64,000 nt of DNA. Origin: Pseudomonas paralcaligenes (GTDB lineage Bacteria; Pseudomonadota; Gammaproteobacteria; Pseudomonadales; Pseudomonadaceae). The DNA is taken from assembly GCF_019655855.1 (NCBI RefSeq), contig NZ_BPFX01000017.1:1-64000 (forward strand). Direction: 5' to 3'. The notes below the pieces were generated by a model. It did no database searches. It was given only the letters and a program-made list of their open reading frames with translations, and was not told where the DNA came from. This document shows, one piece after another, positions 58,099-64,000 of this stretch (the stretch's first letter is position 1; each line of letters starts with the position of its first letter). The position numbers and the translations under genes are program-made.

Positions 58099-58962
58099 TC
58101 AAGCGCGGCGGAAGAATGGATTGAAACAGTCTGCAACCTGCTGCGCGCCGGCCTCGTCGTTGAGGTGCAGGTGATGGCCGCCGGGCAGCACGCGGGTTTC
58201 GAACGCAGTGGTCTCGACCAGGGCCTTCAGGCGCGGCTCGACGTTCATCTGCCCACCCTCGGCGAGGATCAGGCTGACCGGGCACTGCACGGCGCGGACG
58301 AACTGCTCGACGTGGGCGAAGGTCAGGCGCATCACCGACGGCAGGGTCAGGCGGATATCGGTGCGCCAGGTGTAGCCGCCCGGCACCGGCTCCAGGCCGC
58401 GCTGGGCCAGCAGTTCGGCGGCCTCGCGGCTGACCGCGACCACCCCGCGCATGCGCGCCTCGACGGCCCGTTCCGGGTCCGGGTAGACCGGCTTCTGCTT
58501 GTCGCGCACCGCCAGGCGCGCGCGCAGCGCCTCGCCGAGGCGCCTGGGTGCGCTGTCCGGCTCGGCCGTGTAGGGCACCAGGCCGTCGATCAGCGCCAGG
58601 CGCTCGACCCGCTCCGGCACCGCGGCGGCCAGCAGGGTCGAGATGATCCCGCCCAGCGAGTGCCCCAGCAGCGAGAAGCGCTGCCAGCCGAGCTGCTCGG
58701 CCACCAGCAGCACGTCCTCCAGGTACTCCCACATGCTGTAGCTGGAGTTGCTGGCGTAGTGGCCGGAATGGCCGTGGCCGGGGAAGTCCAGGGCGACGAT
58801 GCGCAGCCCGTCCAGCTTCGGCGCCAGGCGGGCGAAGGTCATGGCGTTGTCCAGCCAGCCGTGCAGGGCGATGACCGGGATGCCGTCCTCCGGGCCGAAC
58901 AGGTGCGCGGCCAGCTCCACGTGGGGCAGGCTGAAGCGGGTCTCTTCCACCTTGAAGTTCAT
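58099..58962 (-). CDS. Alpha/beta hydrolase
   Basis: A 287-residue alpha/beta-fold hydrolase. The oxyanion region is [13 protein letters not shown], the strand motif [13 protein letters not shown], the nucleophile in [11 protein letters not shown] (Ser near residue 102), the acidic residue near [12 protein letters not shown] and the final His in [11 protein letters not shown]. The substrate is unknown; family members include esterases and epoxide or haloalkane hydrolases. ATG 58962 overlaps the stop of the next hydrolase gene as ATGA, so the two are translationally coupled. The pair is syntenic with neighbouring hydrolases of P. aeruginosa. Confidence 0.9.
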   Translation of the reverse strand: MNFKVEETRFSLPHVELAAHLFGPEDGIPVIALHGWLDNAMTFARLAPKLDGLRIVALDFPGHGHSGHYASNSSYSMWEYLEDVLLVAEQLGWQRFSLLGHSLGGIISTLLAAAVPERVERLALIDGLVPYTAEPDSAPRRLGEALRARLAVRDKQKPVYPDPERAVEARMRGVVAVSREAAELLAQRGLEPVPGGYTWRTDIRLTLPSVMRLTFAHVEQFVRAVQCPVSLILAEGGQMNVEPRLKALVETTAFETRVLPGGHHLHLNDEAGAQQVADCFNPFFRRA

Positions 58963-59765
58963 GCCGAGCGCTCCGCGCCCCGGCCCTGCCAGCGGGCGAA
59001 CAGGTCGCGCAACAGGTGGGCGGTGTCCTGCGGCCGCTCCAGGGGGAACATGTGGCCACCGGGCAGGCTCAGGTACTCGCCCTTGGGCACGCGGTTGACC
59101 TGGCGAGCGTGGTGCGGCATCACCACCCGGCTGTGCCGGCCACGGACCACCGCCAGCGGCACGGCGAGCTGCTGAGGGCGGCCCGGCGCGGTGTGCGGCA
59201 CGCTGCGGTAGATGCTGATCTCGGTGGCCGGGTCGAAGCGCAGGCGCAGCCCCTGCCCTTCCTCGCGCAGGCCGTGGCGCACGTAGGCGTCCAGGCACTC
59301 GGGGTCGAAGCGGCGGAACAGGGTCTTGCCGGCGAAGTAGCCACGGGCCTCCTCGAAGTCGCCGAACACCTCGCGGCGGCCGACGGTGCGGCCGGCCGGG
59401 GTGATCCGGTCGATGAAGCCGAAGCGCTTGGCCGCGCGGATCACCATGCGGTCGACGCCGGTCAGCAGTGGCGAGTCGAGCATCGCCACGCCGCGGTACA
59501 GGTCCGGGCGGCGCAGCGCGGCATGGTAGTGCAGCACGCCGCCGAGGGAATGGCCGACACCCCACACCGGCTCGTCACCCTGCTCCAGGTGCAGGATCAG
59601 CTCGTCCACCAGGTTGTTCCAGTTGTCGTCCACCGGGAAGCGCGGGTCATGGCCGTGCTGCTCCAGGTGCCGCACCCGGTAGTCCGGGGCCAGGGCGGAG
59701 AAGAGCTTGCCGTAGGTGGCCGAGGGGAAGCCGTTGGCGTGGGCGAAGAAGATGGTCTGGGACAT
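58959..59765 (-). CDS. Alpha/beta hydrolase
   Basis: A 268-residue alpha/beta hydrolase, only distantly similar to its downstream partner. N-terminal FAHANGFPSATY replaces the usual HG, a known variant. The strand motif is HLEQHGHDPRFP, the nucleophile GVGHSLGGVLH and the final His in LPGGHMFPLERP. The substrate is unknown. ATG 59765 gives the conserved start MSQTIFFAHANGFP. It is the first gene of an apparent minus-strand run: hydrolase, hydrolase, GST, DUF4892, AI-2E protein. Confidence 0.9.
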   Translation of the reverse strand: MSQTIFFAHANGFPSATYGKLFSALAPDYRVRHLEQHGHDPRFPVDDNWNNLVDELILHLEQGDEPVWGVGHSLGGVLHYHAALRRPDLYRGVAMLDSPLLTGVDRMVIRAAKRFGFIDRITPAGRTVGRREVFGDFEEARGYFAGKTLFRRFDPECLDAYVRHGLREEGQGLRLRFDPATEISIYRSVPHTAPGRPQQLAVPLAVVRGRHSRVVMPHHARQVNRVPKGEYLSLPGGHMFPLERPQDTAHLLRDLFARWQGRGAERSA

Positions 59766-59862
59766 GGCGGGCGCGATACAGGAGGGTTTCCAGGGATTGT
59801 CCGGCACGCCCGGGCGGGCGGCAATCGGCAGAAGGTGCCAGATGCGCCAAACAACAGGCGCA

Positions 59863-59880
59863 GCCCGCCAAAAGGCGGGC
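59863..59880. terminator. Stem-loop after braB
   Basis: GCCCGCC-AAAA-GGCGGGC, a perfect 7-bp stem with a 4-base loop, 16 bases beyond the braB stop. The U-tract is poor, so it is a probable weak terminator. Confidence 0.5.
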
Positions 59881-59896
59881 CACGCATGGCGCGGGT

Positions 59897-61210
59897 TCAG
59901 GCGGCCTGGGTCGCCGGCTCGCCGCGCAGGCGGTCGAAGATGGCGGCAACCAGCAGGGTCAGCGCCACTGGCAGCAACCAGCCCAGGCCCTCGTCGGCCA
60001 GCGGAAGATGGTCAAGGAGCCCTGGCACGAAGGACTTGAAGCCGGCGGCATTGAGTGCGTCGACCAGACCGAACACCAGGGTTACCGCCATGGTGGGCAC
60101 GAACACCCGGGAGGCTGAACGCCAGATGCCGCCCAGCAGACTCAGCGTCACCAGCACGATGGCCAGCGGATAGAGGCCGACCAGCACCGGTACCGACACG
60201 TGGATCAGCTGGGTCAGGCCCTGGTTGGCCACCAGGAGGCTGAACAGGCCGAAGACCACCACCACGCTGCGATAGGAGAACGGCAACAGCCTGCTGAAGT
60301 ATTCGCCGCATGCGGTCAACAGGCCGACGGCGGTGGTCAGGCAGGCCAGGGTGATGACTACCGCCAGCAACAGGCTGCCGTAAATGCCGAAAGTATGTTC
60401 GACGTAAGTGGTGAGGATCTGCACGCCGTTCTGCGCATCGCCGGCGATCCCCTGGCTAGTGGCCCCGAGATAGAACAGTGCCAGGTAGACCAGTGAAAGG
60501 CCGGTGGCCGCGATAAGACCGGCCAGCACCGAATAGCGGGTGACCAGTGAAGCTTCGCTGACGCCACGATCCTTGATCGCCGTGGCGATGACGATGCCGA
60601 ACACCAGAGCGCCCAAGGTATCCATGGTCAGGTAGCCCTGCAGGAAGCCTTGTACGAGGGGCCTTGCCTGGTAGGCCTCGGCGCTTGGACCGATACCGCC
60701 GGCCGGTGCCAGCAGCGCCGCACCACCAAGCACCAGCAGAGAGGCCAGCAGCACGGGCGTGATGAACTTGCCGACGCTGTCCACCAGCCTGCCCGGGTTG
60801 AGGGCGAGGAAAAGTACGATGGCGAAATAGGCGGCGCTGTACAGGGCCAGTGGTAGCGGCCCGTTGCCGACCAGGGGCGCCACGCCCATCTCGAAGGATA
60901 CGGTGGCAGTGCGCGGCGTCGCGAACAGGGGGCCTATCGCCAGGTACACGGCCACGGCCAGCAGGGTGCCGGCCTTGCGACCGAGCGGCGCGGTCAGTTC
61001 GTCCATACCGCCACCGACACGGGCCAGGGCCACTACCGTGAGCAGCGGCAGGCCAACGCCGGTCATGAGGAAGCCGAACGCGGCGTACCAGACATTGCCA
61101 CCGGCGGCCATGCCAGCGCTGGGCGGGAAGATGATATTGCCGGCGCCCAGGAACAGGGCAAAGGTCATGAAGCCCAGGGCCAGGAGGTCAAGGCTTTTCA
61201 TACGAGTCAT
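59897..61210 (-). CDS. braB: Branched-chain amino acid carrier BraB/BrnQ
   Basis: A 437-residue Na+-coupled branched-chain amino acid (Leu, Ile, Val) carrier with about 12 helices. The LIVCS-family start MKSLDLLALGFMTFALFLGAGNIIFPP and TPRTATVSFEMGVAPL are clear. The length equals P. aeruginosa BraB. ATG 61210 (MTRMKSLD) is used; an ATG three codons later is equally possible. It is a monocistronic minus-strand gene downstream of the chemoreceptor, with a stem-loop after it. Confidence 0.93.
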   Translation of the reverse strand: MTRMKSLDLLALGFMTFALFLGAGNIIFPPSAGMAAGGNVWYAAFGFLMTGVGLPLLTVVALARVGGGMDELTAPLGRKAGTLLAVAVYLAIGPLFATPRTATVSFEMGVAPLVGNGPLPLALYSAAYFAIVLFLALNPGRLVDSVGKFITPVLLASLLVLGGAALLAPAGGIGPSAEAYQARPLVQGFLQGYLTMDTLGALVFGIVIATAIKDRGVSEASLVTRYSVLAGLIAATGLSLVYLALFYLGATSQGIAGDAQNGVQILTTYVEHTFGIYGSLLLAVVITLACLTTAVGLLTACGEYFSRLLPFSYRSVVVVFGLFSLLVANQGLTQLIHVSVPVLVGLYPLAIVLVTLSLLGGIWRSASRVFVPTMAVTLVFGLVDALNAAGFKSFVPGLLDHLPLADEGLGWLLPVALTLLVAAIFDRLRGEPATQAA

Positions 61211-61377
61211 AGCGGGCGGTACCACGAAGCGAAGGTGAGGCGGCGCTCCATGGGGCTGGCGCCGCGCCGGCACCTTAAAGGATCGGCCGCCCCGGGATCG
61301 AGCGGCCCCGGTCGGCCGGTCGGGCGCAGGACAGCGGATGTCGCATATCTGTATTTTTCCTGTTCACCCGGACAGCT

Positions 61378-63339
61378 TCACACCCGGAACTGCTCGATCA
61401 GCCGATTCAGCTGCTCCTCCAATTGGCGGATGCTGGCGGCCGCGCTGCGAGTCTGCTCCACGGTGGTGAAGGTGTGCACGCTGATGTCGTTGGCGCGCAC
61501 CATGCCGGCGCCCACCTCCTCCGCCACTTTGGCCTGCTCGCCGGCCGCCGCGGCGATCTGCTGGATGGTCTGGTCGATATCCGTCACCGCCGCGCGGATC
61601 TCGTCCAGCGACTGGCTCGCCTCCTCCGCGCCCTGCCCAGCCAGGCTCACCGCCTGCTGGCTCTCGCCCATCATCTCGATGGACGAGCGGGTGCGCTGCT
61701 GCAGGGTCTGGATGATCGTCTGGATTTCCTCGGTGGACTGCTGGGTGCGCTGCGCCAGCGAGCGCACCTCGTCGGCCACCACCGCGAAGCCACGGCCCTG
61801 CTCGCCCGCCCGGGCGGCCTCGATGGCGGCGTTGAGCGCCAGCAGGTTGGTCTGCTCGGCGATGGAGCGGATCACCTCCAGCACCGAGCCGATGCGCTCG
61901 CTGTCGCCACGCAGCGACTCGATCGCCTCGGCCAGGCGCCCGACCTTGTCGGCCAGAGTGTTCATGCTGCCCAGGTTGCTCTCCACCCGGGCCTGGCCAC
62001 GCAGAGCGATATCCAACATCTGCCGCGACAGGCGCTCGCCCTGGTCCGCGCTGCGCGCCATTTCCTGGGCGCTGGCGGCCATCTCGGTCATGGCCGAGGC
62101 GGTCTGGCTGCTCTCGTCGCGCTGCCGTTCGACGTCCAGATGCGCCGACTCGGCCGAGGCCTGCAGTTCCCCGGCGGCCCGCTCCAGGGTGTGCGAGGCG
62201 CCGGCCACCTCGGCGACGGTCTGGCGGATCTTCTCGACGAAGGTGTTGAAGCTCGCGGCCAGCCGGCCGAGGTCGTCCTGGCCCTGCACCGGCAGGCGCC
62301 GGGTCAGGTCGCCCTCGCCCTCGGCGATGTCCTTGAGCATGCGGTTCATCCGCCCCAGGGTGCGCACCAGCGCCCGGCTGACGCCGACGGCCACCAGCGC
62401 GCCGAAGATCAGCGCGGCCACCACCAGCCCCCAGAACAGCCGGTTGACCCGTGCCACCGTATCGTCGGCGGTCTGCGCCGCCTCGCCCATGGAGCCCATG
62501 ATGCTCCGCTGCAGCTGGCTGGCCAGGTCGGCGATGCGCGGGTCGATGCGATCCATGGCTTGCAGGCTGGCGTTGCGCGCCTCGACCAGCTCGACCACCC
62601 TGGCCGCGGCGGCCTTGTACTGCTCCAGGCTCTGCAGGGCGCCGTTGAGCTTGTCCTGGGTGCTCTGGCTGCTGCTGCGGTCGCGCAGCACGGTCATGCT
62701 GCTCTGGGCGAAGCCCAGCTCGCGCTGGAAGGCCTTGGCCTGCTCGGCCTGGTTCTCCTGCAGGTACTGGTAGAGGTACTGGCTGCCAAGCAGCAGGTGG
62801 CGCATGGCCGCACTGGAATAGAACACGGCATCCAGGTTGAAGTCCTGCTGGGCGTTCTCCAGCACCGAGGTCAGGGCCTTCTCGATGGCCGGGCCGTGCT
62901 GGCTCAGCTCGCCGGCGACCAGTTGCTGGCGCTGCCGGCTGAGCGGCACCAGCTGTTCGCGGAACAGCCGGCTGTATTCGTCGAGCAGGCTGCCGATCTC
63001 GCCCAGCAGACGCCGGCGCTCGGGGTCGTGCAGGCGCTCGGAGGTCTGCGTCTCCAACGCCTGCAGGCGCTGGTCGAGCTGGGTGAACTGCGCCTCCAGC
63101 GCGGCATCGCCGGTGCGCGCGTACTGGCGCACGGCGAGCTGCATGCGGGTCATGCCGTCGCCGAGCTGGGCAATCTGGTCCATGCCCGGCCCCAGGTCAC
63201 GGGTCACCACCTGCACGCTGCCGGCGATGCTGCGCAGCGACAGGCTGGAGACCACGCCCAGCACCACCAGCAGGGTGCAGAGCACGACGGGGACGATGGC
63301 GATCTTGTAGGCGATACGAAGATTGGCGAACCATTGCAT
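61378..63339 (-). CDS. Methyl-accepting chemotaxis protein with helical bimodular sensor
   Basis: A 653-residue chemoreceptor. Membrane helices at ~12-34 ([21 protein letters not shown]) and ~285-310 ([20 protein letters not shown]) bracket an all-helical periplasmic domain of ~250 residues, the size and helicity of the HBM class (McpS-like, which binds organic acids). HAMP is at ~305-360 ([24 protein letters not shown]). The signalling tip is [39 protein letters not shown]. Ligand unknown. No CheB/CheR tether pentapeptide is seen at the C-terminus (QFRV). Confidence 0.93.
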   Translation of the reverse strand: MQWFANLRIAYKIAIVPVVLCTLLVVLGVVSSLSLRSIAGSVQVVTRDLGPGMDQIAQLGDGMTRMQLAVRQYARTGDAALEAQFTQLDQRLQALETQTSERLHDPERRRLLGEIGSLLDEYSRLFREQLVPLSRQRQQLVAGELSQHGPAIEKALTSVLENAQQDFNLDAVFYSSAAMRHLLLGSQYLYQYLQENQAEQAKAFQRELGFAQSSMTVLRDRSSSQSTQDKLNGALQSLEQYKAAAARVVELVEARNASLQAMDRIDPRIADLASQLQRSIMGSMGEAAQTADDTVARVNRLFWGLVVAALIFGALVAVGVSRALVRTLGRMNRMLKDIAEGEGDLTRRLPVQGQDDLGRLAASFNTFVEKIRQTVAEVAGASHTLERAAGELQASAESAHLDVERQRDESSQTASAMTEMAASAQEMARSADQGERLSRQMLDIALRGQARVESNLGSMNTLADKVGRLAEAIESLRGDSERIGSVLEVIRSIAEQTNLLALNAAIEAARAGEQGRGFAVVADEVRSLAQRTQQSTEEIQTIIQTLQQRTRSSIEMMGESQQAVSLAGQGAEEASQSLDEIRAAVTDIDQTIQQIAAAAGEQAKVAEEVGAGMVRANDISVHTFTTVEQTRSAAASIRQLEEQLNRLIEQFRV

Positions 63340-63548
63340 GAACGGGCTTCCTGTTCGGGCGGACGACTGCCTTGTCCGGAACCGGCCTGCCCTCCCGGCA
63401 GGAACGATATTGCGAGATTGTCACTGACACATGCCTGCTCAAGCAGGTTCTATGCCTACGCGGCCGCGTCGTGCGTGGGGACAGCCTAGTCGACCGGTCA
63501 GTTAACTTCTTATCGGCCGCTTGGCGACGATGCTTGAAGACTAGAAAA

Positions 63549-63576
63549 GAAAAGGCCACCCGAAGGTGGCCTTTTC
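63549..63576 (-). terminator. Terminator of the sucD transcript
   Basis: Perfect 12-bp stem GAAAAGGCCACC/GGTGGCCTTTTC with loop CGAA, followed on the minus strand by TTTTCT. It lies 17 bases after the sucD stop. Confidence 0.88.
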
Positions 63577-63593
63577 TCATGCGGTCAGAACAC

Positions 63594-64000
63594 TCAGGCG
63601 TTCTTGACTTCCCAGCCGGTCAGCTCGGCCAGGGCCTTGCCGATGTCGGCCAGGGAACGCACGGTCTTCACACCGGCGTCCTGCAGGGCGGCGAACTTCT
63701 CATCCGCGGTGCCCTTGCCGCCGGAGATGATGGCACCGGCATGGCCCATGCGCTTGCCGGGCGGCGCGGTGACACCGGCGATGTAGGACACCACCGGCTT
63801 GGTCACGTTGGCCTTGATGTAGGCCGCGGCTTCTTCTTCGGCGCTGCCGCCGATCTCGCCGATCATCACGATGGCTTCGGTCTTCGGATCTTCCTGGAAC
63901 AGCTTCAGGATATCGATGAAGTTGGAGCCCGGGATGGGGTCGCCGCCGATGCCCACGCAAGTGGACTGGCCGAAGCCGGCGTCGGTGGTCTGCTTCACGG
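63594..64000 (-). CDS. sucD: Succinyl-CoA ligase alpha subunit SucD (C-terminal part)
   Basis: The last ~135 residues of the ADP/GDP-forming succinyl-CoA synthetase alpha subunit; the 5' part is beyond the window. It catalyses succinyl-CoA to succinate with nucleotide triphosphate formation in the TCA cycle. The phosphohistidine motif [14 protein letters not shown], the upstream [16 protein letters not shown] and [17 protein letters not shown] are all present. The protein ends ...[11 protein letters not shown] strong terminator follows. An apparent GTG start at 63998 is internal, not a real start. Confidence 0.96.
   Translation of the reverse strand, partial: VKQTTDAGFGQSTCVGIGGDPIPGSNFIDILKLFQEDPKTEAIVMIGEIGGSAEEEAAAYIKANVTKPVVSYIAGVTAPPGKRMGHAGAIISGGKGTADEKFAALQDAGVKTVRSLADIGKALAELTGWEVKNA

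Overview
The window is GC-rich, densely packed gamma-proteobacterial DNA from a Pseudomonas (sensu lato). The evidence is the gacA-uvrC-pgsA-tRNA-Gly(GCC) block, a pyoverdine biosynthesis locus with the alternative sigma factor PvdS, the kdpFABC-kdpDE potassium locus, BraB-type transport and sucD. No transposase, integrase, prophage or CRISPR array is visible. The species cannot be fixed from the sequence alone.

Region 1 (1-28121) is a pyoverdine (fluorescent siderophore) locus. On the minus strand lie pvdL (FAAL-T-C-A-T-C-A-T-E-C-A-T, which builds the acyl-Glu-D-Tyr-Dab chromophore precursor), pvdH (supplies Dab), an MbtH-like helper and the thioesterase pvdG. Further left is the start of a second synthetase that continues off the window. 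It has a Ser module with an epimerase and then a module whose pocket resembles lysine codes. Between the two synthetases two plus-strand genes are inserted: a HAD-UbiA fusion and a siderophore-interacting FAD reductase. Divergent from pvdL are pvdS and, 27 bases after it, a 4'-phosphopantetheinyl transferase that would activate the carrier domains. I find PvdS-type promoter motifs (TAAAT, 16 bases, CGT). Two are exact: one before the left synthetase and one pointing towards pvdS. Three have one mismatch: before pvdL, before mbtH, and before the HAD-UbiA gene. A Fur-box-like site lies before pvdS. The first ~130 bases of the window look damaged: a 75-base inverted copy of 499-573 and a one-base frameshift.

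Region 2 (28239-31037) holds a membrane GGDEF diguanylate cyclase and four small proteins of unknown function. Region 3 (31088-37597) is a Fec-type iron-uptake cassette: FecI sigma, FecR, a TonB-dependent receptor with signalling domain, two small membrane proteins and a PepSY membrane protein, behind a palindromic Fur-like site. It abuts the 3' side of tRNA-Gly.

Region 4 (37756-42881) is core chromosome: tRNA-Gly, pgsA, uvrC, gacA, a small lipoprotein and a patatin-like esterase. Region 5 (42888-50803) is the complete kdp operon. An inverted palindromic repeat sits between kdpC and kdpB, and an 18-base perfect palindrome lies in the intergenic region towards a second two-component system. 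Region 6 (51064-64000) has that two-component system, an EF-hand protein, a DUF945 protein, an AI-2E-family membrane protein, a DUF4892 protein, a glutathione transferase, two alpha/beta hydrolases, braB, an HBM-type chemoreceptor and the 3' part of sucD.

Together the left half encodes iron acquisition: siderophore assembly, its sigma factor, activation of the synthetases, a candidate iron-release reductase and a separate receptor system. The right half is mostly conserved housekeeping and potassium homeostasis.
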